A stretch of DNA of 64,000 nt from Lentisphaera marina (GCF_028745505.1 NZ_JAQZZL010000001.1:1054001-1118000), one strand, 5' to 3'; shown: positions 34,333 to 45,036, counted from the stretch's first letter. Notes: generated by a model from the letters alone, not told the origin. A program made the numbers and translations.

Positions 34333-35526
34333 ATGTTAACAGATAACTTCCTTTCAAATTTTTGGCAAGGTTTCGCAGTTGAAGATTTTTATATAGATAG
34401 AGATAAACTTAGAATTAAGCTTATCCCTCATAAAACGGCTTGCTGCGGACGTTGTGGCCTCATGGGCAATTCTATTCATGATATAAGCGAACGTAAGGTA
34501 CGTGATTTATCATGTTTCGAATATAAAACATATCTAATAATACAAGTACGTAGAGTTAACTGCTTAGTATGTGGAGTAAGAACTGAGCACATACCGTGGC
34601 TAGCACCTTATTCTAGGGTGACAAAACGATTGAAGAATTATACTGAAGCTTTGTGCCGCATTCTTCCCATAAGTCATGTCTCGAATCTTTTAGGATTACA
34701 TTGGACAACGGTAAAGGATATTGATAAGGGGCGTTTAATTCGTGAAGTTACAGAGCCAGATTATAGTAGAATCAAGCAGCTTGTAATGGATGAATTCGCT
34801 CTACACAAAGGTCATCGTTACGCAACTGTGATTGCTGATGCAAATACACAGCAGGTTCTATGGATTGGAGAAGGGAGGGCCAGGAAAAATATTCGACCTT
34901 TCTTTGAAGAACTCGGTGAGTACTGTCAGAATATTGAAGCAGTAGCAATGGATATGAATACATCTTTTGATTTGGAAGTGAAAGAACACTGTCCACACGC
35001 CGAGGTCGTTTATGATCTGTTTCATGTAATAGCAAAATATGGGCGTGAAGTTATTGATCGAGTTCGTGTAGATCGAGCTAATGAGTTGAAAGAGGACAAA
35101 AAAGCGAGAAAAGTAGTCAAGCAAGGACGCTGGTTATTACTGAAAAATAAATCTAATCTTCGCGGTTCTCAAGAAATTAAACTTCAAGAATTACTACAAG
35201 CCAATAAGCCTCTCGCTGTTGTTTACATGATGAAGCAGGCCTTAAAAGATATATGGTTTTGTCCCACAGTTAAAGAAGCCTTTAATAACTGGAGGTATTG
35301 GTTTAAGCAAGTGAAAGAATCAGGAATAAAGCCTCTTGAAAATTTTGCGAGAAAATTAAGACCCTACGTACGAGGCATTTTAGCATCCTCTAAGTTTCCA
35401 TTAAACACAAGTGTTCTTGAAGGTATGAATAATAAAATCAAAGTAATCAAAAGAATGGCATACGGTTACAGAGATAGTACATACTTTTTCTTGAAAATCA
35501 GGGACGCCTTTCCCGGAAAACCGTGA
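34333..35526 (+). CDS. ISL3 family transposase
   Basis: DDE transposase of 397 aa. The N-terminus has an ISL3 zinc finger (C-C-G-R-C-G, then C-L-V-C-G-V-R-T-E-H-I-P-W). Catalytic Asp residues are in V-M-D-E-F-A-L-H-K-G-H and A-V-A-M-D-M-N; the Glu is in V-L-E-G-M-N-N-K-I-K. The frame is intact and its stop codon lies within the right inverted repeat. Translation may be limited by the hairpin just upstream. Confidence 0.96.
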   Translation: MLTDNFLSNFWQGFAVEDFYIDRDKLRIKLIPHKTACCGRCGLMGNSIHDISERKVRDLSCFEYKTYLIIQVRRVNCLVCGVRTEHIPWLAPYSRVTKRLKNYTEALCRILPISHVSNLLGLHWTTVKDIDKGRLIREVTEPDYSRIKQLVMDEFALHKGHRYATVIADANTQQVLWIGEGRARKNIRPFFEELGEYCQNIEAVAMDMNTSFDLEVKEHCPHAEVVYDLFHVIAKYGREVIDRVRVDRANELKEDKKARKVVKQGRWLLLKNKSNLRGSQEIKLQELLQANKPLAVVYMMKQALKDIWFCPTVKEAFNNWRYWFKQVKESGIKPLENFARKLRPYVRGILASSKFPLNTSVLEGMNNKIKVIKRMAYGYRDSTYFFLKIRDAFPGKP

Positions 35527-35540
35527 AGAACCTTTTAATT
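35511..35540. repeat. Right end of the IS: inverted repeat plus target duplication
   Basis: The right inverted repeat ends CCGTGAAGAACC at 35532, followed by the second TTTTAATT copy (35533-35540). Confidence 0.93.
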
Positions 35541-35624
35541 TAAATTTAATATAAGGCGATGGATAATGGGGTACTTGCTTATGAATGTGACTATGTAAGT
35601 AATTTAAAGAGCTTGCTCATTTTG

Positions 35625-35667
35625 TTACATTAATGTAAATAATTATATATATCTTACATAAGTGTAG
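35625..35667. promoter_or_regulatory. Candidate operator: two TTACAT-type palindromes
   Basis: TTACATTAATGTAA (35625-35638) is a perfect 14-bp palindrome. TTACATAAGTGTAG (35654-35667) repeats it imperfectly 29 bp on, about three helical turns. A lone ATGTAA half-site lies at 35594-35599. All are upstream of the molybdoenzyme operon. Confidence 0.45.
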
Positions 35668-35732
35668 ATATTGTATTATGAGGTGTTACTTTCATTCTTG
35701 TTTTTATAACTTGTATAAAATTTGGAAAAGTC

Positions 35733-37451
35733 ATGGCCGTACAAGAGAAAGTTTTAGTTGATAAAAAAGAATTAGTTAAATTCATGCTTCAAGAGCAGCA
35801 AGAATTAACGGTGGTTTCTGACTTTGCACAGAAACATGAAAATCAAGAAATCCCACTTCAGCAGGAATACTACGAAAGTCTCATACCATTGAGTAAGCCA
35901 GGAGAAGGTGAGCAGTATGCTTTTAAAGTTAATTTGGATGCATGTACAGGTTGTAAAGCTTGTGTAACGGCATGTCATAGCCTTAATGGTTTGGATGAAG
36001 ATGAAACTTGGCGATCTGTCGGTTTATTAAGGGGTGGGAGCACAGAGGAAGCGCAACAACAGCATGTGACAAGTGCCTGCCACCATTGTTTAGAGCCAGC
36101 TTGTTCTGAGGGCTGCCCTGTTAATGCCTACGATAAAGATGAAGTTACGGGGATTGTGAAACACTTGGATGACCAATGTATAGGTTGTCAGTACTGTATT
36201 TTGAAATGCCCTTATGAGGTTCCTCAGTATAATAAACGTATGGGGATTGTGCGTAAATGTGATATGTGTACAGATCGCTTGGCAGTAGGGGAAGCGCCTG
36301 CTTGTGTGCAGGCTTGTCCTACCAAAGCGATTAGTATTCAAGTCGTCAATCAAGAGGAAGTTTTGGCTGGATCGATGGATAGTACGGTTGTTCCTGGTGC
36401 GCCAAATTCCGAGTTTACACAACCAACAACAAGGTTCGAGAGTGATAAACCTTTGTCAAAGAATATGTTGGGTAGTGATTATTATTCCATTAAACCACAA
36501 CACTCGCACCCACCACTCGTGGGGATGTTGGTTCTGACGCAACTTTCTGTCGGCGCATTTTGTGTGGATACCCTATTTAATTTATTGAATGAAAATGCAC
36601 TCATAAATGAAATGCAGGGCTTTCACTCGATAGTGGCATTAGCTTTGGGGATATTAGCTCTTAAAGTTAGTATTCTTCACTTGGGACGCCCGCAATTTGC
36701 TTTCCGTGCCTTTTTGGGTCTCAGGACATCTTGGTTGAGTCGTGAGATACTGGGTTTCAGTGTTTTTGCGGGACTCGCAACCCTGTACGCGGCTTTGTTT
36801 TGGCTGCCACAGATTGAAAATATCATTGGAATAGCCTTGCCAGAGTTCTTGAAAGGGGAGAGCTTGCGTTTGCAGTTGAGTTTAGCCGTGGCCGTGAGTG
36901 GAATTATCGGTGTTATTTGCTCGGTGATGGTTTATGATGACTGTAAAAAGGAGCTTTGGCGCGGGTCTATTACGGGTCTTAAGTTTTTTGGTTCGAGTAT
37001 TGTTCTTGGTTTGAGTACGATTGCATTGGCTTCTTTAGTTGGTGTGTACTTTATTAAGCCGGAGTATGCCACAGAAGTTGCCAAAGTTTATAGTGCTAAC
37101 CTAGCGATTTTGATTATTATTGCGAGCTTCGCAAAAATGGCATGGGAAGGAGCGATTTTCCGTCATTTAAAGTCGAAAACTTACTCAATGGAAAAACGCT
37201 CAGCAATGTTGATGACTAACCATTTGTTAACGGCGACGCGTTTACGTTATCTAGCGGGCTTTGTTGGTGGGGTGGTATTGCCTTTGTTTCTTTACAATAT
37301 GAGCCAAGAGCAATCAATAGAACTGAGACAATTAATGCATATGCTTTGGGTAGCAGGAGGGATTTTTGTTCTGACCCTAGTGGGTGAATTAAGCGAGCGT
37401 TTCTTGTTCTTTGCCGCAATTGTCAGTAAGAAAATGCCGGGAGATGTATAA
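35733..37451 (+). CDS. Fused ferredoxin/DmsC-like membrane subunit of a molybdoenzyme
   Basis: Electron-transfer partner of the downstream molybdoprotein. Residues 60-210 form a four-cluster DmsB-like ferredoxin domain: C-x2-C-x2-C-x3-C from C71, C-H-H-C from C116 with C124 and C128, C-I-G-C-Q-Y-C from C149, and C-D-M-C from C176 with C191 and C195. From about residue 255 a DmsC-type anchor with roughly eight transmembrane helices follows. No Tat signal is present, so the clusters face the cytoplasm. DmsB and DmsC are separate proteins in E. coli. The stop overlaps the next start (TAATG). Confidence 0.88.
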   Translation: MAVQEKVLVDKKELVKFMLQEQQELTVVSDFAQKHENQEIPLQQEYYESLIPLSKPGEGEQYAFKVNLDACTGCKACVTACHSLNGLDEDETWRSVGLLRGGSTEEAQQQHVTSACHHCLEPACSEGCPVNAYDKDEVTGIVKHLDDQCIGCQYCILKCPYEVPQYNKRMGIVRKCDMCTDRLAVGEAPACVQACPTKAISIQVVNQEEVLAGSMDSTVVPGAPNSEFTQPTTRFESDKPLSKNMLGSDYYSIKPQHSHPPLVGMLVLTQLSVGAFCVDTLFNLLNENALINEMQGFHSIVALALGILALKVSILHLGRPQFAFRAFLGLRTSWLSREILGFSVFAGLATLYAALFWLPQIENIIGIALPEFLKGESLRLQLSLAVAVSGIIGVICSVMVYDDCKKELWRGSITGLKFFGSSIVLGLSTIALASLVGVYFIKPEYATEVAKVYSANLAILIIIASFAKMAWEGAIFRHLKSKTYSMEKRSAMLMTNHLLTATRLRYLAGFVGGVVLPLFLYNMSQEQSIELRQLMHMLWVAGGIFVLTLVGELSERFLFFAAIVSKKMPGDV

Positions 37452-39670
37452 TGAGTAGCAATCTTAAAGAAAAAATTAGTCATGTCATTCGTCAATGGGA
37501 AGGGCCTTTAACCAAAGAACTCCTGCGTGAGCCTGCAAAGTATGGTCTTGGACAAGTGCCAGAGAAATTGGTGCCAGATTCCACAACAACTTTAGTTTGT
37601 GGTTTTTGTTCGACTGGTTGCGGTTTAAATTTACATTTAAAAGATGGTGAAGCAGTTAATTTAACTCCCGATACAAAATATCCTGTTAATTTAGGGATGG
37701 CCTGCCCCAAGGGTTGGGAAGCCTTAGCTCCGTTGAATGCCAATGATCGTGCCAAATCTCCCATGATTCGCATAAAGAATGGCAAATTAGTTGATGTGGA
37801 TTGGGATAGTGCCATGAAGCGCATGGTGAGTGAGTTTAAGCAGGTTCAAAGCAAGTATGGTGATGAATCAGTTGCCTTCATTAGTACGGGGCAAATTGTT
37901 TCTGAAGAAATGGCCTTTTTAGGTGCGCTGACAAAGTTTGGCATGAATATGATTCACGGCGATGGAAATACACGCCAATGCATGGCGACTGCCGTTGTGT
38001 CCTATAAACAGTCTTTTGGTTTTGATGCTCCTCCATACACCTATAAAGATTTTGAAGAATCGGATGTTATTGTTTTGGTTGGATCTAATTTATGTATCGC
38101 ACACCCAATCATGTGGGAACGCGTCGCAATGAATAAAAACAATCCTGAGATCGTGGTGATTGATCCTCGTAAAACCGAGACAGCCGTTGCGGGTACACAG
38201 CATTACCCCATTGCGCCAAAATCTGACTTGGCTTTCTTTTATGGTCTCGCGAACCTTTTGATTCAACAGGGGCATATCAAGCAAGATTATATTGATAAAT
38301 ACACCAATGGTTTTGATGGCTTTGTGGAACATGTAAAAGCCTACACACCCGAAAAAGTGGAAGAGGCAAGTGGCATAAACCCAGAGCAATTACAAAAGCT
38401 AGTCGATACAATTGCAGCAGGGAAATGCGTGTCATTTTGGTGGACAATGGGAGTGAATCAGAGTCATGAAGGTGTGCGAGTTGCGCAATCATTAATTAAT
38501 ATTGCTTTGATGACGGGGAATATTGGTCGTCCGGGAACAGGGGCAAACTCAATAACGGGGCAGTGTAATGCCATGGGTTCACGCCTTTTTAGTAATACAA
38601 CTAATCTTCTCGGAGGGCATGATTTTGCGAATGAAACACATCGTGAAAAAGTAGCGGATATAACGGGTGTGCCAGCCGAATCTATCCCCACGAAATTAGG
38701 CTGGGCCTACGATCAAATTATTGATGGGATTGCCGAGGGTAAAATCAAAGCTCTTTGGGTGATTGCAACGAATTCTGCACATAGTTGGATTAATCAGCAA
38801 AGTTTTCGTGATGTAGTGAAGAAATTAGATTTTCTTGTGGTGCAGGATATGTACCACACGACCGAAACTGCGGAGATCGCAGATATGATTTTGCCTGCTG
38901 CATCATGGGGTGAAAAAACGGGGACCTTTATCAACTCTGAGCGCCGTTATAGTATGGTGAAAAAGGTTAAAAAAGCTCCGGGGCAAGCTTTGTCAGACTT
39001 TAACATATTTAAATTAGTGGCGCATTATTGGGGTTGCGATGAGATGTTTAAAAAATGGACGAACCCTGAGGCTGTTTTTCAAATGCTTAAGCAATGTACG
39101 AAAGATCAGCCCTGTGATATTACAGGTATCAAAGATTATCAAATGATTGATAGTTCTGGTGGTATTCAGTGGCCCTTGCCTGAAGGCGAAGATTTAGTAG
39201 AGCATGAACGACGCTTGTTTGCCGACGGAAAGTTTCACCATCCCGATGGCAAAGCTAAATTTCTTTATGAAGAACCCCGTAAACCCTTAGAGGTTCCTTG
39301 CCAAGAATACCCCACCTGGTTATTGACTGGTCGTGGGACTTCATCGCAATGGCATACTCAGACTCGAACGAAAAAATCTAGTGTTCTAACTAAGCTTTAC
39401 CCAAAAGATATTTATGTAGAAATTAATGCTAAGGAAGCTCGTAAACTTAAGATCGAACCCTCCGAATGGGTGTGGGTAAAATCGCGCCGCGGTAAGTTGA
39501 AGGCTCGTGCTTGTCCAACTTATCACGTTCAAGAAGGCCAGGTCTTTATCTCCATGCATAACCCCGAATGCAATTATCTAACCTTTCCAGCTTTTGATCC
39601 CTATTCGCGTCAGCCATCTTACAAAGCTTGCGCGGTCAAAGTATCCAAGATGGAGTACTGGGAAAAGTAA
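37451..39670 (+). CDS. Molybdopterin oxidoreductase, assimilatory nitrate reductase-like (NarB/NasA type)
   Basis: Mo-bisMGD enzyme of 739 aa. The N-terminal 4Fe-4S motif is C50-x2-C53-x3-C57 with C85 in A-C-P-K-G. The segment N-T-R-Q-C-M-A-T-A places Cys177 as the likely Mo ligand, as in cytoplasmic nitrate reductases, and G-N-I-G-R-P-G-T-G is conserved. There is no twin-arginine signal, so it works in the cytoplasm. It is coupled to the FeS/DmsC-like subunit. Formate dehydrogenase-type chemistry is less likely. No nitrite reductase, transporter or cofactor genes lie in the window. Confidence 0.85.
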   Translation: MSSNLKEKISHVIRQWEGPLTKELLREPAKYGLGQVPEKLVPDSTTTLVCGFCSTGCGLNLHLKDGEAVNLTPDTKYPVNLGMACPKGWEALAPLNANDRAKSPMIRIKNGKLVDVDWDSAMKRMVSEFKQVQSKYGDESVAFISTGQIVSEEMAFLGALTKFGMNMIHGDGNTRQCMATAVVSYKQSFGFDAPPYTYKDFEESDVIVLVGSNLCIAHPIMWERVAMNKNNPEIVVIDPRKTETAVAGTQHYPIAPKSDLAFFYGLANLLIQQGHIKQDYIDKYTNGFDGFVEHVKAYTPEKVEEASGINPEQLQKLVDTIAAGKCVSFWWTMGVNQSHEGVRVAQSLINIALMTGNIGRPGTGANSITGQCNAMGSRLFSNTTNLLGGHDFANETHREKVADITGVPAESIPTKLGWAYDQIIDGIAEGKIKALWVIATNSAHSWINQQSFRDVVKKLDFLVVQDMYHTTETAEIADMILPAASWGEKTGTFINSERRYSMVKKVKKAPGQALSDFNIFKLVAHYWGCDEMFKKWTNPEAVFQMLKQCTKDQPCDITGIKDYQMIDSSGGIQWPLPEGEDLVEHERRLFADGKFHHPDGKAKFLYEEPRKPLEVPCQEYPTWLLTGRGTSSQWHTQTRTKKSSVLTKLYPKDIYVEINAKEARKLKIEPSEWVWVKSRRGKLKARACPTYHVQEGQVFISMHNPECNYLTFPAFDPYSRQPSYKACAVKVSKMEYWEK

Positions 39671-39697
39671 TTTAAAATGGCTTTTCAATAAGTATAA

Positions 39698-39754
39698 AAA
39701 AAGGCGCTCGATGTGAGCGCCTTTTTTAGTGTTTGCGCCCACCGAAGTGGGCGC
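39698..39754. terminator. Double hairpin shared by the molybdoenzyme operon and gyrA
   Basis: The first hairpin, AAGGCGCTC/GAGCGCCTT (39701-39723), is bordered by A and T runs and works in both directions. The second, GCGCCCAC/GTGGGCGC (39735-39754), reads as a C-UUCG-G tetraloop on the gyrA strand. Confidence 0.85.
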
Positions 39755-39767
39755 GATGTCTGAAGAT

Positions 39768-42377
39768 TTAGTCTTCGGAATCTTCTTTAGGTTCTTCGGA
39801 GCTTGCTTCGCTTGGCTCTTCGGATTCTGTTGAATTTTCAGCAGTTTCTTCTTTGACGATAGGATTACCATCTTCATCGAGTTCAACTGGGGCTACGATG
39901 GGGTTGCCATCTTCGTCCAATTCTTCTTCTTTCTTGTCGCCTTCGACTTCGACAACGCGAGAGGCAGAGATGATGAGGTCAGAAGATTTTTTGAACTTCA
40001 TGATAGTCACGCCCTGAGAAGCACGTCCGAGTGAACGGATGGGTTCAGCAGAGATGCGAACCATGAGGCCTTCCATAGTGGTCATGATGATTTCGTCAGT
40101 ATCTTCGATCATCATCACTTCAACGACATAGTCATCTTCTTTGAGTTTGATGTTACGTACACCTTTGGCACCACGTTTAGTGAGGCGGTAGTCATCGACA
40201 CAAGAGCGTTTACCCATACCTTTCGCAGTGACAACGAGGATGTCTTCACTTTCTTCAACAATTGACATCGCAACAACTTTATCTGATTCTGAAAGGCGGA
40301 TACCACGGCAACCACGAGTTACGCGACCTTGGGTTCTACAATCAGATTCTTTGAAGTGACAAGCAATACCTTCACGTGTTGAAAGGATGATCTTTTTGTT
40401 GCCATCAGTAAGTTTGGCTTCAATGAGGTCATCGTCTTCGTCGAGTACGATTGCTTTAATTGGTTTTTTACGCATGTTTTTGAAGGCAGCGAGTGCAGTC
40501 TTCTTAACAACACCATTGCGAGTCGACATCATGATGAAGCGATCTTCGTCATCGACTTTGTCGACAGAGATCATAGCGCGGACATATTCACCTTTCTCAA
40601 ACTCGAGGAGGTTAACCATGGCTTTACCTTTTGAAGTACGTTGCGCTTCTGGGATATCATAGACTTTGAGCCAGTGCATGCGACCAAGGTTTGTAAAGAA
40701 CATGATGTAGTCGTGTGTGCAAGCCGTAGTGAGTTGCTTCACGAAATCATCGTCCTTAGTTTCCATGCCTTTGACACCTTTGCCACCGCGGTTTTGAGTA
40801 CGGTAGATCTCCGTTGGTACACGTTTGATGTAGCCTTCGTTGGAGATTGTGATCGTTGCAGAAGCACGAGCAATAAGGTCTTCGTAGTTAATGTCGCGTT
40901 CACCTGGGCGCATTTCTGTACGACGCTCGTCGGCAAATTTGTCACGAACTTCAATGAGCTCTTCTTTCACTACGTCGAGACGCATTTGGCGATTTGCCAA
41001 GAGTTCGCGATAGTGAGCAATGCGTTTCATGAGTTCTTCGTATTCAGCAGTTAGTTCGTCGATTGCTAGGCCAGTGAGCTGGCTAAGGCGCATGTCGAGA
41101 ATGGCTTTTGCTTGTTCGTTAGAGAGTTCGAAGCGTTCTTTGAGTTGGTTATGTGCATCTTCGCGATTAGCAGAGCCACGGATGATTTTGATGACTTCAT
41201 CAATGTGATCAACGGCTTTGAGTAAACCTTCGAGGATGTGTGCACGGCGTTCAGCTTTTTCGAGTTCAAACTTGATGCGTCGCGTAATGACATCGAGACG
41301 GTGGTCAAGGTAAGCTTGAAGAAGTTGTTTGAGGTTGAGTGTCTTTGGCTGTTTGTTATCAACAACTAAGAATTGGCAACCAATTGAAACTGCGAGCTGT
41401 GTGTGTTTGTAGAGCTGGTTGAGCACCACTGTTGCCATGGCGTTACTTTTGACGCCGACAACAACACGAATACCGACGCGAGAAGATGATTCATCGTTAA
41501 GTGAGGAGATGCCAGTGATAACTTTGTTATTCACTAGGTCAGCAATCTTCTTAACCATATTCTCTTTATTAACTGCGTAAGGGATTTCGGTAATGACGAT
41601 TTGCTCACGACCGTTCTTTTCGATGATTTCAGCACGACCACGAAGGTGAACACCGCCACGACCAGTTTCATAAAGGCGACGGATGCCGTCGAAACCAATT
41701 GAAATACCAGCAGTTGGGAAGTCAGGACCAGGAAGGTGCTGCATCATTTCTTCGATAGTGATCGAAGGTTGCTCGAGTAGGGCTACAGTAGCATTGATGA
41801 CTTCAGCTAAGTTGTGTGGCGGGATACTAGTCGCCATACCAACACCAATACCTGTTGTACCGTTAACCAAGAGGTTGGGGTAACGAGCAGGAAGTACTGT
41901 AGGTTCGTTTTGGCTACCATCGAAAGTAGGTTGCATGTCGACAGTGTTTTTGTCGAGGTCAGTGAGGAGTTCCTCAGCTAAGCGTTCCATACGACATTCA
42001 GTATAACGATAGGCGGCGGCAGAGTCACCGTCAATTGAACCGAAGTTACCTTGACCATCGATAAGAACACCGCGCATAGAGAAGTCCTGTGCCATACGAA
42101 CCATCGTGTCGTATACAGAGCCGTCACCATGTGGGTGGTATTTACCAATAACATCACCAACCACACGAGCACACTTCATGTAAGAGCTGCCCTTTCTGAG
42201 GTTGAGTTTGTCCATCGCAAAAAGGACACGGCGCATGCCTGGTTTAAGGCCATCGCGTACGTCTGGGATAGCACGACCAACGTTAACTGACATGGAGTAT
42301 TGGAGGTAGGCATCCTTGAGGAGGTCTTCAATACCGCTGGGCGTTACTGTGGAGAAATCTTGTTGATTATCGCTCAT
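39768..42377 (-). CDS. gyrA: DNA gyrase subunit A
   Basis: Breakage-reunion subunit of gyrase. The catalytic Tyr125 is in A-A-Y-R-Y-T-E; G-K-Y-H-P-H-G-D precedes it. The C-terminal beta-pinwheel has a GyrA box Q-N-R-G-G-K-G where E. coli has Q-R-R-G-G-K-G. At 869 aa it ends with an acidic tail of about 55 residues containing E-L-D-E-D-G-N-P-I-V twice. It starts 10 nt after gyrB. Confidence 0.97.
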   Translation of the reverse strand: MSDNQQDFSTVTPSGIEDLLKDAYLQYSMSVNVGRAIPDVRDGLKPGMRRVLFAMDKLNLRKGSSYMKCARVVGDVIGKYHPHGDGSVYDTMVRMAQDFSMRGVLIDGQGNFGSIDGDSAAAYRYTECRMERLAEELLTDLDKNTVDMQPTFDGSQNEPTVLPARYPNLLVNGTTGIGVGMATSIPPHNLAEVINATVALLEQPSITIEEMMQHLPGPDFPTAGISIGFDGIRRLYETGRGGVHLRGRAEIIEKNGREQIVITEIPYAVNKENMVKKIADLVNNKVITGISSLNDESSSRVGIRVVVGVKSNAMATVVLNQLYKHTQLAVSIGCQFLVVDNKQPKTLNLKQLLQAYLDHRLDVITRRIKFELEKAERRAHILEGLLKAVDHIDEVIKIIRGSANREDAHNQLKERFELSNEQAKAILDMRLSQLTGLAIDELTAEYEELMKRIAHYRELLANRQMRLDVVKEELIEVRDKFADERRTEMRPGERDINYEDLIARASATITISNEGYIKRVPTEIYRTQNRGGKGVKGMETKDDDFVKQLTTACTHDYIMFFTNLGRMHWLKVYDIPEAQRTSKGKAMVNLLEFEKGEYVRAMISVDKVDDEDRFIMMSTRNGVVKKTALAAFKNMRKKPIKAIVLDEDDDLIEAKLTDGNKKIILSTREGIACHFKESDCRTQGRVTRGCRGIRLSESDKVVAMSIVEESEDILVVTAKGMGKRSCVDDYRLTKRGAKGVRNIKLKEDDYVVEVMMIEDTDEIIMTTMEGLMVRISAEPIRSLGRASQGVTIMKFKKSSDLIISASRVVEVEGDKKEEELDEDGNPIVAPVELDEDGNPIVKEETAENSTESEEPSEASSEEPKEDSED

Positions 42378-42387
42378 GGTTTATTCC

Positions 42388-44910
42388 TTATACATCCAAT
42401 TCTTTAAGAGTAGTTGAGTACTTCTCGATGAAGTGACGACGGGGTTCAACAATATCGCCCATGAGAAGTGAGAACATGCGTTCTGCTTCGACAGCATCAT
42501 CCATAGTAACTTGAAGAAGGTCGCGACGCGTTGGGTCCATAGTTGTTTCCCAGAGCTGGTCAGCGTTCATCTCACCAAGACCTTTATAGCGTTGGAGCTT
42601 GAGGCCTTGAGAACCTTCGTCTTTAATCGCTTCAAAGAGTTGGATTAGAGTGAAGATTGGCGTGTCGTTATTGCCATCAGTTAAGTTAAAGATCGGATCG
42701 GCAAGAGCGTCTTCAGGCTCGAGGAAATGTTTGAGGTTTAGCTTGAGTGTATCAAGTTTCTCGCGGATTTCTTCGATGAGAGTTTTCTCGTGAAGTTCAT
42801 TGATCTCGATAGATGGGTGAAGTCCAATTTCTTCGGCTGGGGCTTCGTCTTCAACGAGTTCGCCTTCGAGTATTTCACCATCTTCAAGCGCTACGGACTC
42901 AGCATCAGTGTCTACAAAAGTAGCAACTGGTTTGAGGCGCTCAGTAGCATCCTCAATGACTTTGGTGAGTTCTTCTTGGCTTTTCGGGAAGTAGATAGAG
43001 TAAGTACCATCATCTTCACGAACACCAACGCGGGCGATTGGCAGTGAGCCATCTTCGCCAACGTGCTGAAGGTAAGTCTCTAGAGTCACACCATGATTTT
43101 CTAAGCCTTTACCAACCGCAAGTGTGCGCTTGATAATGGCGAGAACATCATTCGTTTCACGTGGAGAGAGAGTGTTTCCTGCAATTTTACTTTCTAGAGT
43201 GACTCCGTCGACACCAAGTTCGAGTAGGAAGTTATTGAGCATGGCATCATTTTTGATGTATTCTTCACGCTTACGGCGCACAACTTTATAAAGAGGGGGC
43301 TGAGCAACGTAAATGTAACCTGCTTCGATGAGAGGCTTCATTTGACGGAAGAAGAATGTGAGGAGGAGGGTCATAATGTGTGAACCGTCCACGTCGGCAT
43401 CCGTCATGATAACGATTTTTTTGTAGCGAATTTTAGCAATGTCAAATTCTTGGCCGACACCACAACCAATTGCACTAATGAGTGAACCAATTTCCGTGTT
43501 GGCAAAAACTTTATCAATACGTGCTTTTTCAACATTGATAAGCTTACCACGAAGTGGGAGGATCGCTTGAACTTCTGAGTTACGTCCTTGCTTAGCTGAA
43601 CCACCCGCAGAGTCACCTTCCACAATGAAGATTTCGCATTCATCTGGATCTTTACTGGAGCAACCAGAGAGTTTACCTGCATCGGCGAAGCCCTCGAGAG
43701 TGTTAGTTTTGCGAACCATTTGGCGAGCTTTTAGGGCAGCTGCTTGAGCACGGTTGGCCATAAGAGCTTTTTCACAAATGAGCTTCGCTGATTTTGGATT
43801 TTCTTCCATGAACTCGCCAAAGCAAGTGTTTACAATGGATTGAACTATGCCGCGAACTTCGCTATTGCCGAGTTTCGTTTTAGTCTGGCCTTCGAATTGA
43901 GGCTCGGGAACTTTAACCGAGATAATCGCAGTTAAACCTTCACGAACATCATTACCGGTAACGTTTTTCTCGTTTTTAAATTTAGCTTCGTTTTTCATGT
44001 AGGCGTTAACTGTTGTAGTCAAAGCCGCTTGGAAACCAGTTAAGTGAGTTCCGCCTTCAATAGTATTAATATTGTTGGTGTAGGAATAAATGTTTTCCTG
44101 GAAACCATCGTGGTACTGGAGTGAAACGTCAGCCGTGACACCATCTTTTTCAGTTGAGAAAGTAACGACATCAGTAACAATTGTTTTGCCTTCGTTTAAG
44201 TGCTTGACGAATTCGCCAATACCACCAGGGAAAAAGAAAGTTTCGTGACGTTCGCCATCTTCAGCACGTTCATCAATGAAATTGATGGTTACGCCTGGGT
44301 TGAGGAAAGCTAATTCACGAAGTCGCTTGGCTAGGATGTCCCATTTATAGATGCGAGTTTCGGTGAAGATCTCATGGTCTGGTTTGAAGATAACTTCAGT
44401 ACCATTGATGCTTGATGAGCCGAGAGTTTTTAGCTGAGTTTCAGTCTTACCGCGCTCAAAGCGAATGAAATGAACTTTGCCTTCGCGGTGAACTTTAACT
44501 TCCATCCATTCTGAAAGTGCGTTTACACAAGAAACACCAACACCGTGAAGACCACCAGAAACCTTGTAGGAATCTTTGTCAAATTTACCGCCGGCGTGAA
44601 GTTTGGTCAATACGAGCTCAACAGCAGGGATACCTTCTTCTTCGTGAACTTTAACTGGGATACCACGACCGTTATCAATAACAGTGACACTGTTGTCGAT
44701 GTGTAGTTTTACTGTGATGTCGCTACAGTGGCCAGCTAAAGCTTCGTCAATACTGTTGTCCACAACCTCATAGACAAGGTGGTGTAGTCCGCGTTCGTAG
44801 GTGTCGCCAATGTACATACCTGGGCGTTTACGAACAGCTTCTAAGCCCTTCATTACCGAGATACTATCAGCGCCGTATTCACCTGCTTGGTTTTCTTGCT
44901 CTTCAGACAT
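42388..44910 (-). CDS. gyrB: DNA gyrase subunit B
   Basis: ATPase subunit of gyrase, 840 aa. It has the GHKL ATPase (D-N-S-I-D-E-A, D-N-G-R-G-I-P, G-G-L-H-G-V-G), TOPRIM E-G-D-S-A-G-G near 431 and M-T-D-A-D-V-D-G near 503, and the C-terminal Q-R-Y-K-G-L-G-E-M. An insertion of about 160 residues lies between TOPRIM and the C-terminal part, as in many Gram-negative GyrB, and includes an acidic stretch. No dnaA, dnaN or recF is nearby. Confidence 0.97.
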   Translation of the reverse strand: MSEEQENQAGEYGADSISVMKGLEAVRKRPGMYIGDTYERGLHHLVYEVVDNSIDEALAGHCSDITVKLHIDNSVTVIDNGRGIPVKVHEEEGIPAVELVLTKLHAGGKFDKDSYKVSGGLHGVGVSCVNALSEWMEVKVHREGKVHFIRFERGKTETQLKTLGSSSINGTEVIFKPDHEIFTETRIYKWDILAKRLRELAFLNPGVTINFIDERAEDGERHETFFFPGGIGEFVKHLNEGKTIVTDVVTFSTEKDGVTADVSLQYHDGFQENIYSYTNNINTIEGGTHLTGFQAALTTTVNAYMKNEAKFKNEKNVTGNDVREGLTAIISVKVPEPQFEGQTKTKLGNSEVRGIVQSIVNTCFGEFMEENPKSAKLICEKALMANRAQAAALKARQMVRKTNTLEGFADAGKLSGCSSKDPDECEIFIVEGDSAGGSAKQGRNSEVQAILPLRGKLINVEKARIDKVFANTEIGSLISAIGCGVGQEFDIAKIRYKKIVIMTDADVDGSHIMTLLLTFFFRQMKPLIEAGYIYVAQPPLYKVVRRKREEYIKNDAMLNNFLLELGVDGVTLESKIAGNTLSPRETNDVLAIIKRTLAVGKGLENHGVTLETYLQHVGEDGSLPIARVGVREDDGTYSIYFPKSQEELTKVIEDATERLKPVATFVDTDAESVALEDGEILEGELVEDEAPAEEIGLHPSIEINELHEKTLIEEIREKLDTLKLNLKHFLEPEDALADPIFNLTDGNNDTPIFTLIQLFEAIKDEGSQGLKLQRYKGLGEMNADQLWETTMDPTRRDLLQVTMDDAVEAERMFSLLMGDIVEPRRHFIEKYSTTLKELDV

Positions 44911-45036
44911 ATATGGGTCTCTTTTTTATTAATACAAAAATGATTAGTGTAGAATGTAAAAAGACTTTACTTTAAAATGACTGTTTTTCTATTGGTATAA
45001 GGGTAAGCTTAAGGCTTAAGTAGTGATTAATTGCAT

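Larger units (their letters stand above)
34232..35532 (+). mobile_element. Complete ISL3-family insertion sequence (1301 bp)
   Basis: Terminal inverted repeats begin GGTTCTTCACGG and match at 19 of 22 positions. The element is flanked by a perfect 8-bp direct repeat TTTTAATT (34224-34231 and 35533-35540), the duplication size typical of ISL3. One intact transposase gene fills it. Perfect ends and duplication indicate a recent, probably still mobile insertion. It sits between the thioredoxin-like gene and the molybdoenzyme operon. Confidence 0.95.

Noticed and set aside
40641..41054. 137-codon plus-strand frame inside gyrA
   Set aside because: It is antisense to a strongly conserved gyrA region and has no family resemblance or ribosome-binding site.
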